Of a stretch of 56,733 nucleotides of DNA, positions 7,003 through 14,697 are shown in pieces. This stretch comes from Henriciella mobilis (lineage in GTDB: Bacteria > Pseudomonadota > Alphaproteobacteria > Caulobacterales > Hyphomonadaceae), in the NCBI RefSeq assembly GCF_003576315.1, contig NZ_QWFZ01000013.1, forward strand, positions 1-56,733. Reading direction: 5' to 3'. Numbering within the stretch: position 1 is the first letter of the stretch; every line of letters begins with the position of its first letter. Under the pieces are notes generated by a model. That model was not told where the DNA came from. It saw nothing but the letters and a program-made list of their open reading frames with translations, and did not search any database. Made by a program: the position numbers and the translations under genes.

Positions 7003-7269
7003 ATGGGCAGCAAACATGGCCCCTCGATCAAGGATGACGATGTATATGACGCGCTCCGCGAGGAGGGGTACTCCAAAGGCACGGCAGCGCGTATCGCCAA
7101 CGCCGAGGCAAATCCGTCCATGCATCCCGGACGCAAAGGCGGCAAGCATCCACCATATGAAGAATGGACCCGCGACGAGCTTTACGACCGGGCTGCGGAA
7201 CTGGATATCAATGGACGTTCGAAGATGAACAAGAGCGAGCTGATTTCAGCACTCCGGGACAGCCGATGA
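7003..7269 (+). CDS. DUF7218-like protein with C-terminal Rho N-terminal-type (SAP-like) domain
   Basis: The 88-residue protein has two parts. Residues 1-50 (SIKDDDVYDALREEGYSKGTAARIANA) resemble the DUF7218 type, short proteins common next to stress genes. Residues 50-88 (WTRDELYDRAAELDINGRSK..KSELISAL) have the helix-extended-loop-helix pattern of Rho N-terminal/SAP domains, which bind nucleic acid. AAAGG precedes the ATG. Its stop overlaps the ATG of the next gene (ATGA), so it heads a translationally coupled three-gene operon driven by an EcfG-type promoter. Its molecular function is unknown. Confidence 0.82.
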   Translation: MGSKHGPSIKDDDVYDALREEGYSKGTAARIANAEANPSMHPGRKGGKHPPYEEWTRDELYDRAAELDINGRSKMNKSELISALRDSR

Positions 7270-8123
7270 GTCGCCTGGCGGTCCTGATCAATCCACGGTC
7301 CGGCAGTGTTCCAGCCGACGCGGAAAGCCAATTGCGCCACGCACTGGAAGAGCTTGGGGAGTCCGCCGAGTTCCAGCTTCTCGACCAGGAGGATATCTGC
7401 CAGCCGATCGACGAATGCTACGACACCCGCCCGGACGCTGTGATCGTCTGGAGTGGGGACGGCACCGTCGCCTGCGCTCTTGAACGCGCGGGCGCCGATG
7501 GTCCGCCGATCCTGCCGCTGCCGGGCGGTACGATGAACCTCTTCCACAAACAGATTCACGGCGATGCCCTAGACTGGCGAGAGTGTCTGGAGAAAAGCCT
7601 GAAACAAGGACAGCAAATCGATGTTCCAGCCGGCTGTGCAGGCGATCGGCGCTTCTACGTCGCAGCCATGGCGGGCAAGCTGACAGATCTAGCCGGCCCG
7701 CGCGAGGCGCTTCGCGGCGGGCGGGTGTTCGAAGCGGTGGAAAGGCTGGCCGGTGCAGATGTCCTGGACTTCACGCACGCGATGCAGTTCAAAATGAAGG
7801 ATGCCCAAGGCGCGGAGGCGTCCGGGGTTGCGACCGCCGCCGCAATATTTGTAGGCACGCAGCGCGACAGCGAGTTCGAATTTGCTTTCATCAACCCCGA
7901 CAACACGCTCGAGCTGGCATCGGCTGGCATTGGTGCGCTCATTTCCGATTGGAGAGAGGCGAATGGCGTTACCACGCTGAAAGCACCTCGCATCCGGCTT
8001 GAGGACTCCAAGGGCTACGACCTGCGTCTTACATTGGACGGGGAACCTGCGCGACTTAAGTCAGGCACGGAGTTTCACCGTATTGCGAAAGCAGGTCGCG
8101 CCATATCTGCCGGGTATGAATGA
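7266..8123 (+). CDS. diacylglycerol kinase family protein
   Basis: The 285-residue protein belongs to the lipid/diacylglycerol kinase catalytic-domain family, which phosphorylates lipid hydroxyls with ATP. It starts with LINPRSGS, has the nucleotide-binding SGDGTV motif near residue 65 and the LPLPGGTMN block near 88, then a beta-sandwich C-terminal half. Its real substrate (diacylglycerol, sphingoid base or other) cannot be told from sequence. Start and stop both overlap neighbours by ATGA, giving tight coupling with the Rho_N-like gene upstream and the phosphoesterase downstream. The EcfG promoter implies membrane-lipid work under stress. Confidence 0.88.
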   Translation: MSRLAVLINPRSGSVPADAESQLRHALEELGESAEFQLLDQEDICQPIDECYDTRPDAVIVWSGDGTVACALERAGADGPPILPLPGGTMNLFHKQIHGDALDWRECLEKSLKQGQQIDVPAGCAGDRRFYVAAMAGKLTDLAGPREALRGGRVFEAVERLAGADVLDFTHAMQFKMKDAQGAEASGVATAAAIFVGTQRDSEFEFAFINPDNTLELASAGIGALISDWREANGVTTLKAPRIRLEDSKGYDLRLTLDGEPARLKSGTEFHRIAKAGRAISAGYE

Positions 8124-8944
8124 CACGCATCGTCCAGATAGCTGATATCCACTTTGGAACGGAGAATCCCGTCGCGCTCGAGGCCTTCGAGGAATCGATT
8201 TCGGAGCTTGGCGCGAGTGCTCTCGCCATTTGCGGCGATCTCACCCAACGCGGCAAGCGTTCGGAATTTCGCGCAGCGCGTGACTGGCTGGACCGTTTTG
8301 ATCTGCCGAAGCTCGTGGTTGCAGGCAATCACGATACTCCGCTCCTGAACCTGTATGAGCGTGTGGTCTCGCCATTTGACCGGCATGACGATTATTTCGC
8401 CGACCTGTCCGGCCCGGTCGAACTGGATAGCGCCATCCTTGTTGGCATGAACACAGCCCGCGGCTGGCAGACGCGCAGCAACTGGGCGGAAGGATCCGTC
8501 AATTTGGAAGATCTGGAATCGGCGATTGCCGACGCCCATGCTCCGGAAATGGCTGGCAAGACCTCGTTCCTTATCTGCCACCACCCTTTCCTCTCGCCGC
8601 CGGATGCACCGCTACGGACAGCCACCAAGCGAGGCAGGCGCGCCAGCCGCCGGCTGACGCAAAGCAAGGTGGGCTTTCTGCTGACCGGACACGTCCATGC
8701 CCCTTCTGTGACCGTCGTGGACCACAAGGACGACGCTTACGTTGCCGTCTCGTCCGGAACGCTTTCAACGCGGCTGCGTGAACATCCGGCCAGTTTCAAC
8801 GTTATCGACCTGGCCGCGGACGCTTGCCGCGTGACCGTTCACAACCTGCACGGTGATCGCTTCGTCCCGGCCAAACCACATACGCTGGCCCCGCATTTCG
8901 GCCAGCCTGAGTCCCATGTCAGGGTCACGGCGCAATCGGACTAG
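8120..8944 (+). CDS. calcineurin-like metallophosphoesterase
   Basis: The 274-residue protein has the full metallophosphoesterase signature set: DIH near residue 9 (D-x-H), GDLTQRG near 39, GNHD near 70, CHHP near 155 and GHVH near 191. These bind a two-metal centre. It resembles the cyclic-nucleotide phosphodiesterase/UDP-diacylglucosamine hydrolase-like branch, but the substrate is not evident. It is the last gene of the EcfG-driven operon, coupled by ATGA to the lipid kinase gene. Its stop overlaps by 4 nt the stop of the convergent histidine kinase gene. Kinase plus phosphoesterase in one unit suggests turnover of a phosphorylated lipid or signal (inference). Confidence 0.9.
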   Translation: MTRIVQIADIHFGTENPVALEAFEESISELGASALAICGDLTQRGKRSEFRAARDWLDRFDLPKLVVAGNHDTPLLNLYERVVSPFDRHDDYFADLSGPVELDSAILVGMNTARGWQTRSNWAEGSVNLEDLESAIADAHAPEMAGKTSFLICHHPFLSPPDAPLRTATKRGRRASRRLTQSKVGFLLTGHVHAPSVTVVDHKDDAYVAVSSGTLSTRLREHPASFNVIDLAADACRVTVHNLHGDRFVPAKPHTLAPHFGQPESHVRVTAQSD

Positions 8945-10662
8945 AAGTTCGTTTCTTTCTTCTCGGGAGGAAGCGCCGGCATTCTCAGCTCGACACGGAA
9001 CCCCTCCCCCGGCTTGGAACTCGTCTTGATCGAGCCTCGAAGCTGCTTGGCGAAAGCGGTCATGAGCCGCGACCCGAGCCCCGTGGATCCATTGTCCGCT
9101 GACGCGTCCAGATCAACACCGTCACCATCGTCGATCACATCGAGTACGATCTCGTCTGCGTCTTCATAGAGGCGGATCGTGATGACACCGCCATGGCCGC
9201 TGAAAGCATACTTCGTCGCATTGGTGACGGCTTCGAGAATGAAAAGCGCTATCGGGATCGCGTCATCCGCTGGCCGGTCGATCTCGGCGATCTCGCTGTC
9301 AATTCGCACACCGGTTTCATCCATGCCGAGCGCTCCGGCCAAGTGGGACAGGAGTGCTTCCAGGAAGGGCTGCATGTGGACAGTTTCCAGCCGTTCATGC
9401 TGGTAAAGCGTCTGGTGGACGATCGAGAGCGCGTCGATCCTGTGCCGGGCTGCGGAGATGACTTCCCGCGCTGCGCTATCCTTGACCTGCCGGCGCTGCA
9501 GATTCAGGAAGCTCGCAACAATCTGAAGATTGTTCTTCACCCGGTGGTGGATTTCCTTCACGGCCGCGTCGCGCGTCGTGATGGCGGCGCGAAGCGACGC
9601 ATCGCGCTCCGAAATCCGGTTTGCCATGCGATCGAAGCTGTGCGCGAAATCGGCAATCTCGTCCGGCGCGTTCTCAAACTCATTGCCGATGCGGAAATTG
9701 TAGTGACCCTCGCCATAGATCAGCGCCAGGCGTCGCAGGCGGGCCAGCCATTTCAGCACCAAGCCGTCAACCGCCAGCCATGCGGCTAGCAGGGCGAGAG
9801 AAAAAGACAGCAACGGGATACCGACGGACTCGATGGGCTGTAGCGAAAACTCACTGAAAAGGCCCGGCGAAGGGCGGGAAATGATCGCATACATGCGGTC
9901 ATCCACAATCGATCGCACAACGACATCGAGTGACCCGAACTGGCGCGTCGGTGTCACGAAGAGGACGCCATCCGGATCGCCTGTCGACTGCTCGATCCAG
10001 TCTTCGTTGACCGCAACGATGCGGGCGCTGCCGAAGACCTGCCCGTCGCCATCGGAAATGGCAAGCTCGACATCTTCCGGAAGGTTCGTCAAGCGGATGG
10101 TTCGCACCAGCTCGTCCGTCCTGAGCGGAAAAGCCACCGCGCCGGCGAACTCGCCATTCTCGTCATCAATCCGGCGTAGCACTGAAAAAAGCCATGCCTG
10201 GCTGCGCGGACCGAAAAACGCATCCGTTCTTACAGATGGCTTGCCAGCCTTGAGTTCGGCGAAAGCGGACGGCTGGGCAACTGTGCCGGAGGATTGGCCG
10301 ACGGCCGAACAGGTGACTTTGCCACCGGCATCGAAGGCAACAATATTCGAAAGCTGTGGAATGCGCGGCGCCAGCGTTTCATAGACCGCGCTGCATTCAC
10401 CGCGCGCAAGGTTAGGGAGGTAGATCTGTTCGAGCGTGTCGACCGTCGACAGGACTTGTTCGATCTCGTCGATGGCGCGGTCAGCGATTTCAATCAGCTG
10501 ATTGCGCCGCTCAGCCATGCTGTCCTGAGCATTGAGATACGATCTGAAGCCAGCAAAGATCAGGATCGGCGTCAGCGCTGCTGCGATCGTAAACAGAAGA
10601 CGCAGCCGGAGCGAACCCCGCTTCGACTTCTCGTCAGTTGTTGGCGTCTGCCGGGATGTCAC
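8941..10662 (-). CDS. HWE/HisKA_2-type sensor histidine kinase (PhyK-like)
   Basis: The 573-residue membrane kinase has helix 1 at about 20-40, a periplasmic sensory domain of cache type (about 45-275, two Cys near 90 and 118), helix 2 at about 280-305 and a HAMP-like linker. A HisKA_2 dimerisation domain follows with the phosphoacceptor motif HHRVKNNLQ (His372/373), then an HATPase domain (EAVTNATKYAF, DDGDGVDL, GLGSRL). This domain type feeds PhyR in alphaproteobacterial general stress responses. It starts with GTG and overlaps the 3' end of ecfG by 29 nt, forming a nepR-ecfG-kinase operon. Its signal is unknown. Confidence 0.9.
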   Translation of the reverse strand: MTSRQTPTTDEKSKRGSLRLRLLFTIAAALTPILIFAGFRSYLNAQDSMAERRNQLIEIADRAIDEIEQVLSTVDTLEQIYLPNLARGECSAVYETLAPRIPQLSNIVAFDAGGKVTCSAVGQSSGTVAQPSAFAELKAGKPSVRTDAFFGPRSQAWLFSVLRRIDDENGEFAGAVAFPLRTDELVRTIRLTNLPEDVELAISDGDGQVFGSARIVAVNEDWIEQSTGDPDGVLFVTPTRQFGSLDVVVRSIVDDRMYAIISRPSPGLFSEFSLQPIESVGIPLLSFSLALLAAWLAVDGLVLKWLARLRRLALIYGEGHYNFRIGNEFENAPDEIADFAHSFDRMANRISERDASLRAAITTRDAAVKEIHHRVKNNLQIVASFLNLQRRQVKDSAAREVISAARHRIDALSIVHQTLYQHERLETVHMQPFLEALLSHLAGALGMDETGVRIDSEIAEIDRPADDAIPIALFILEAVTNATKYAFSGHGGVITIRLYEDADEIVLDVIDDGDGVDLDASADNGSTGLGSRLMTAFAKQLRGSIKTSSKPGEGFRVELRMPALPPEKKETNF

Positions 10663-11242
10663 GCGAGAGCTCGTCCGCCTGTCTCATGATGTCTTCAAAA
10701 GCCTCGGACGCACTGAGCTCCGAGTCACCAGAGAACCTTGCCTGATTGCTGTCGATGATTTCAACCAGTGCCTTGCGGGCCCGGCTGACGCGGCTCTTGA
10801 TCGTGCCGACTGCACAGCCGCAGATTTCAGCAGTTTCCTCATAGGACAATCCGCCGGCGCCGACGAGGACAAGTGCCTCGCGCTGGTCTTCGGGTAGTAC
10901 ACCCAGAGCATTTCGCAATGCCAGAAGGTCCAGCGCCGAAGACGTATTGTCGCTGGCGACGAGCGTTGCTTCTGCAACTTCCGGATCAAGCTGTTGGCGG
11001 CGCCAGCTGCGGCGCTTTTCCGAATAGAAGAGATTGCGCAGGATTGTGAACGTCCAGGCTTTCAGATTGGTGCCGGCTTGATAGCTCTCTCTCGCCTTCC
11101 AGGCCTTCAGCATCGCCTCCTGAGCGAGGTCGTCGGCCGCTGTCGCGTTACCGCATAAGCTGCGCGCAAAAGCGCGGAGATGGGGAATGAGATCAGAGAG
11201 TTCAGCCTTGAACGCCTGATCATCAAGTGTCGGCTTGGTCAA
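10634..11242 (-). CDS. ecfG: ECF sigma factor EcfG, general stress response
   Basis: The 202-residue sigma factor of the ECF15/EcfG group directs RNA polymerase to GGAAC..CGTT promoters. Region 2 covers about residues 15-80 (LAQEAMLKAWKARESYQ, NLKAWTFTILRNLFY). Region 4 covers about 112-165 (LPEDQREALVLVGAGGLSYEE, GCAVGTIKSRVSRARKAL). A 40-residue acidic tail follows. The only usable start is TTG, 8 nt after the nepR stop, with a weak ribosome site, so translation is likely coupled to nepR. Five exact target promoters lie within 8 kb. It should be held by NepR and released by phosphorylated PhyR. Confidence 0.95.
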   Translation of the reverse strand: MTKPTLDDQAFKAELSDLIPHLRAFARSLCGNATAADDLAQEAMLKAWKARESYQAGTNLKAWTFTILRNLFYSEKRRSWRRQQLDPEVAEATLVASDNTSSALDLLALRNALGVLPEDQREALVLVGAGGLSYEETAEICGCAVGTIKSRVSRARKALVEIIDSNQARFSGDSELSASEAFEDIMRQADELSRDIPADANN

Positions 11243-11250
11243 ATCAGTCT

Positions 11251-11445
11251 CTATTTCTTTTCGCTGGATTTGTCGGCCTGCTCAAGCAAGTTGAGAAACT
11301 CGTCGGGAACGGGCTCGCTTGTCACGTCATCATAAAGCCGCCGGAGTTGATCACCGATGCGCTTTTGACGTACGCGGCGCGACCGATCTGCCTCGGCGTC
11401 CGGCTTGACTTCCTTACTACCCATATTCTGTGCTCGATAACTCAT
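11251..11445 (-). CDS. nepR: anti-sigma factor NepR
   Basis: The 64-residue protein carries the NepR core IGDQLRRLYDDVTSEPVPDEF followed by LNLLEQAD. These are the two helices that hold EcfG, or alternatively the sigma-like domain of PhyR. A basic N-terminal arm (DRSRRVRQKR) precedes them. AGGGA lies before the ATG at 11445; a second ATG seven codons later has no site. It is first in the operon nepR-ecfG-kinase and divergent from phyR, the standard arrangement of this system. Confidence 0.95.
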   Translation of the reverse strand: MSYRAQNMGSKEVKPDAEADRSRRVRQKRIGDQLRRLYDDVTSEPVPDEFLNLLEQADKSSEKK

Positions 11446-11477
11446 GGATCCCTGGATTTGTCGTCGTACAGCCCATT

Positions 11478-11503
11478 AAAGCGCCGACCGACACTAAAGT
11501 TCC
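11478..11503 (-). promoter_or_regulatory. near-consensus EcfG promoter upstream of nepR-ecfG
   Basis: On the - strand GGAAC (11503-11499), 17 bp and CTTT (11481-11478) match the EcfG -35 exactly and three of four -10 bases. The site is about 35 nt upstream of the nepR ATG. Autoregulation of nepR-ecfG by EcfG is common in the group. The intergenic region also drives phyR on the other strand, for which I see no GGAAC element. Confidence 0.6.
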
Positions 11504-11587
11504 ATCCTGCCAAAAAAAAACTGCACACCCTTGCAACCAAATGTCAGGAGACAAGTTATTGGTGTGAAGACAATTACGAGGGTAGCG

Positions 11588-12379
11588 ATGAGTCTCGTCG
11601 AAAAATTTGGTCCGCATCTTCCTTACCTGCGCCGTTACGCGCGCGCCCTGACGGGCAGTCAGGAAAGTGGTGACTCCTATATCAGGGCATCCCTGACAGC
11701 GCTGGCAGAAGATCCAGGCCAGGTCAGTGAAGATCTGCCTCCCCGTCAGGCCTTGTACCGCTTCTTCCATGCGATCTGGGGCACCACCGGCGCACGGCTT
11801 GAAAAGATGGACGATGGCACGGTTTCGCCGGATGCCCGACTGCAATCCCTTGCTCCGATCGAGCGTCAGGCGTTCCTGCTGACCGCGCTCGAAGGCTTTC
11901 AGCTGAGCGAGGCGGCGACGATCCTCGACACGACCGTCGAAGAGGTCGAGTCTCTTATCGCGCAAGCGCACCGCGACATTGAATCGACCCTCAAGACAAA
12001 AGTGCTGATCATTGAGGATGAGCCGATTATTGCCGCAGACCTTGAAAGCCTCGTTGAAGAACTTGGTCACGAAGTCACCGGAAACGCGACCACGCATTCG
12101 GAAGCTGTTGCCATGGCAAAGGCCAATCCCCCGGGACTGGTGCTCTGCGACATCCAGCTGGCTGACAATTCGTCAGGTATCGATGCCGCGCACGATATCC
12201 TCAAGGAAATCGACGTGCCCGTTATCTTTATCACCGCGTTCCCGGAACGCTTGCTGACAGGTGAGCGTCCGGAACCGACCTACCTGATCCCGAAGCCGTT
12301 CCAGGAGAATACCGTCAAGGCCGCGATCGGCCAGGCCCTGTTCTTCCATCCATCGGAAAAATCAGTCGCCGCCGCTTGA
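11588..12379 (+). CDS. phyR: general stress response regulator PhyR
   Basis: The 263-residue anti-anti-sigma factor has an N-terminal sigma-like domain (residues 1-137, with ECF-like region 2 LPYLRRYARALTGS and region 4 LAPIERQAFLLTALEGFQL) and a C-terminal receiver. The receiver has the acidic pair IIEDEP, phospho-acceptor Asp188 in LVLCDIQ, and the FATGUY-family block FITAFPERLLTG followed by IPKPF. When phosphorylated, PhyR binds NepR and frees EcfG. The start at 11588 has GAGGG upstream; longer in-frame starts lack similarity. It is divergent from nepR and convergent with the sigma-like gene at 12406-12858. Confidence 0.96.
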   Translation: MSLVEKFGPHLPYLRRYARALTGSQESGDSYIRASLTALAEDPGQVSEDLPPRQALYRFFHAIWGTTGARLEKMDDGTVSPDARLQSLAPIERQAFLLTALEGFQLSEAATILDTTVEEVESLIAQAHRDIESTLKTKVLIIEDEPIIAADLESLVEELGHEVTGNATTHSEAVAMAKANPPGLVLCDIQLADNSSGIDAAHDILKEIDVPVIFITAFPERLLTGERPEPTYLIPKPFQENTVKAAIGQALFFHPSEKSVAAA

Positions 12380-12405
12380 TGCGGCGGCGTTGGCCCGGTC
12401 CGAAT

Positions 12406-12858
12406 TCAGGGCCGTCCCTCGCCTTGAACGAAATCACCGTCCAGCTTTGGCAGGGCGTCGGTCAGCGCGTTCTCAAGAACAGAGATCGGGCGTCCCGAAA
12501 GGATGGCACTGGCTCGGAGCGACAGCTTCTCGACCACCAGCAATGAAACGGCGACGCGCTCGACATAGGTCAAACGGCTAACGCGATCGCCGAGCGAGCC
12601 GTCGCCGCGGCCTGCGCGATGCAGTACGATGACGGCGCCCTTCCTGTGAAGGGCATCCTCGAACGCATCGAAACCCAGCTTGAAGACATCCATTTCATCA
12701 ATGTCGTCGGCATGCCGGATGGCGCCGCGTGCGCGGACGAACGCATCGCTGAGGATTCCGTCTGCGAGCTTCTGGTCCCCCGTAAGGATCAATCCGATCC
12801 GCCGGAGTCGTCTCAGGAGCGGCTCGCGCTCGGCTGATGAGGGGGTCATCGAGCGCAC
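12406..12858 (-). CDS. degenerate ECF sigma-like / PhyR sigma-domain-like protein without receiver
   Basis: The 150-residue protein has two blocks that line up with sigma regions. Residues about 13-40 (LLRRLRRIGLILTGDQKLAD) resemble region 2.1-2.2. Residues about 99-142 (LTYVERVAVSLLVVEKLSL, ASAILSGRPISVLENAL) resemble region 4. The promoter-recognition helix is poor: the usual xVGTVRSRLxRA is ISVLENALTDA. There is no receiver domain. The GTG at 12858 has GGAG 8 nt upstream, whereas the ATG three codons later lies too far from it. Placed tail to tail with phyR, it may bind NepR, act as a decoy, or be a decayed EcfG paralog. Function is unproven. Confidence 0.75.
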   Translation of the reverse strand: MRSMTPSSAEREPLLRRLRRIGLILTGDQKLADGILSDAFVRARGAIRHADDIDEMDVFKLGFDAFEDALHRKGAVIVLHRAGRGDGSLGDRVSRLTYVERVAVSLLVVEKLSLRASAILSGRPISVLENALTDALPKLDGDFVQGEGRP

Positions 12859-13030
12859 GTGTAATTCTCCAAACCTCACACAACCATAGCGAGGTGTTTC
12901 ACCTTCAGCTCTAACCTGGATCAAGCTGAGAGAGCTTTTTTGCAGCCGAGCGCTTCGAACAGGCGGCTGAAACACACGCAAGCTCAGGACTCGCACCTGG
13001 ACCATCGCCGAAGATTCATCGGGCGGTGAT

Positions 13031-13055
13031 GGAACACGCCCGCCCGGCCGCCGTT
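13031..13055 (+). promoter_or_regulatory. EcfG-type general stress promoter (DUF883-YqjE-like operon)
   Basis: GGAAC at 13031-13035, a 16-bp spacer and CGTT at 13052-13055 match the consensus exactly, 41 nt before the ATG of the DUF883 gene. The remainder of 12859-13096 shows nothing else recognisable. Confidence 0.87.
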
Positions 13056-13096
13056 ACTTCTACACAGGATCACTAGGATTTCAGGAGACAACAATC

Positions 13097-13441
13097 ATGG
13101 CTACGAAAGCAGCAACCCGAACAAATGGAACGAACAAGGACCTGACGGACGATGCCGCCAAGGCCGCGGCCAACGACGTCGAGGCCATCAAGGACGACAT
13201 CGCCAAGCTTCGCGAGGACCTGCAGTCGCTTGCCGGAAACTCGACGACATATGTCAAAGGCCGTTCAACCGCCGAGATCGACAAAGGCCTTGAAAACGGC
13301 CGCAAATATGCCGCCGAAGCCAGTGAAAAGGCCCGGACGGGCAAAGACTACGTTGAAAACAAGGTCCGGGAAAATCCCCTCGCTGCCGTTGGCATTGCTT
13401 TTGGTACGGGCGTCCTGCTCGCTGCCCTTCGCCGCAAATAG
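13097..13441 (+). CDS. DUF883 (ElaB/YqjD-like) membrane-anchored protein
   Basis: The 114-residue protein has a long charged helical region (residues 15-90, AIKDDIAKLREDLQSLAG then a second amphipathic stretch) and a C-terminal NPLAAVGIAFGTGVLLAAL membrane anchor ending in RRK. This is the ElaB/YqjD/DUF883 layout; such proteins in Escherichia coli associate ribosomes with the membrane in stationary phase. AGGAG precedes the ATG. It is first in an EcfG-driven unit with the YqjE-like gene 8 nt downstream. Confidence 0.9.
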   Translation: MATKAATRTNGTNKDLTDDAAKAAANDVEAIKDDIAKLREDLQSLAGNSTTYVKGRSTAEIDKGLENGRKYAAEASEKARTGKDYVENKVRENPLAAVGIAFGTGVLLAALRRK

Positions 13442-13449
13442 GCTGGCGG

Positions 13450-13848
13450 ATGGACACCACAAAACTTCGTCTCGTGGCCGGTGCCGGCGCGGCCTTTTTT
13501 GGCTTCGCCGGCCTTTCGGCGTTCACAATCGCCGCTGTCATAGCGCTCGCCCCGCTGATCGGGCTTTTTTGGGCAACCTTTGCCGTTGCGAGCATGCTCA
13601 CGGCGATATCGCTTGTCTGCGTCGTGGTCTTTCTCAGGCCTCGCGAGCGGACCGAGGAGGAAATTGAAGATTTTGAGAATGTGACAGCCGATTTCCTTGC
13701 AGACCTGCCATTCGACACCGTCGCCTCTCTCGTGGAACGCCGCCCTATCAGCGCGGCCACCTTGGCGATGGCGGCCGGTTACCTGATCGTCCGTCATCCT
13801 GATCAGACCGCTAAAGGCTTGCAAAAGCTCATTGATGAAATGATCTAA
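13450..13848 (+). CDS. YqjE/holin-superfamily-like membrane protein
   Basis: The 132-residue protein has two adjacent hydrophobic segments (about residues 8-30 and 32-58), then a soluble acidic stretch (PRERTEEEIEDFENV) and a helical tail. YqjE-like (DUF1469) proteins regularly accompany DUF883 proteins in one operon, as here with an 8-nt gap, which is the main support. No enzyme motif is visible. Expression should follow the upstream EcfG promoter. Confidence 0.75.
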   Translation: MDTTKLRLVAGAGAAFFGFAGLSAFTIAAVIALAPLIGLFWATFAVASMLTAISLVCVVVFLRPRERTEEEIEDFENVTADFLADLPFDTVASLVERRPISAATLAMAAGYLIVRHPDQTAKGLQKLIDEMI

Positions 13849-13917
13849 CAGGCAGATGCCTGAACCTGAGAACCAGACCGGATACTTCCAGCCCTGCCGA
13901 ATTGAGGATGTCGCCTC

Positions 13918-14574
13918 ATGCTAAGGGCCGCCCTGCTTGTCGTGTCTGCGCTGACCACTGGCGTGACCGTGGGCCGCAAGGCGATCTCTGGCGCGATCAA
14001 CAAGAAAAAGAAGTCGATCATCGAGCAGGCCGCGAAGGATGCGCGGCATCGCATCCGCGGGCATGCGGAAGAATATCTCCGCGAAAGCATCGCGACCTTC
14101 GTCACGACGGTCTTCGTGAAGGCCATGCTGCTGATGGCGGCATGGCTTGGCTACCGGCTCGACCTATACAACCACACGATATTTTCGATCACGGTGATCG
14201 TGCTGATCGTGATCTTCCTCATTCGCGATGTGATTGTCACGTTTCCGAGCGCGCGTTTCGCGGTGTCGAAACTGCACGACTATGGCTGGCGCCCACGCAA
14301 GGCTGTCAGCGAGGTTGTCGCTGCGACCGTCTTCGAGCAGGTCCTCGCGGAGGCAAAGGGCATGGAGACCGGACGCACGACGAAGATCATGATGGCGCTT
14401 GGCGGCCACAAAATGGATGACATGACTCAAGAAATCGCCAGGGAGGTCGCCGGGATCGCCCGGGAAACCAGTTGGCATGACCTGCGGCCCTTCATCCTGG
14501 CGGCCGCGTCGAAATTCATCGTGCTGTCCGCACTCTATTCAGTCTTTGCCTTCATCCTCGTCCGAACGGCCTGA
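13918..14574 (+). CDS. hypothetical membrane protein of the stress operon
   Basis: This 218-residue protein of unknown function has a hydrophobic N terminus (LLVVSALTTGVTV), a basic helix (AINKKKKSIIEQAAKDARHRIRG), and further hydrophobic segments near residues 63-76, 86-108 and 193-216. GAGGA lies before the ATG. It follows the YqjE-like gene by 69 nt with no terminator between, so it probably belongs to the same EcfG-controlled transcript. Its basic helical region resembles that of DUF883 partners but I cannot name a family. Confidence 0.75.
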   Translation: MLRAALLVVSALTTGVTVGRKAISGAINKKKKSIIEQAAKDARHRIRGHAEEYLRESIATFVTTVFVKAMLLMAAWLGYRLDLYNHTIFSITVIVLIVIFLIRDVIVTFPSARFAVSKLHDYGWRPRKAVSEVVAATVFEQVLAEAKGMETGRTTKIMMALGGHKMDDMTQEIAREVAGIARETSWHDLRPFILAAASKFIVLSALYSVFAFILVRTA

Positions 14575-14636
14575 TCCCGGCGACCTGGATCCGCCAACGC
14601 CGCGTTAACCACTTTTAAGATTTTTGATTCGGCGCG

Positions 14637-14661
14637 GGAACGAATCCCGCAGGCCCCCGTT
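14637..14661 (+). promoter_or_regulatory. EcfG-type general stress promoter (secreted protein gene)
   Basis: GGAAC at 14637-14641, 16 bp and CGTT at 14658-14661 match the consensus exactly, 36 nt before the ATG at 14698. Confidence 0.87.
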
Positions 14662-14697
14662 TTCTGTTGTGAATACAGCAGCAAAGGGAGCGTCAGA

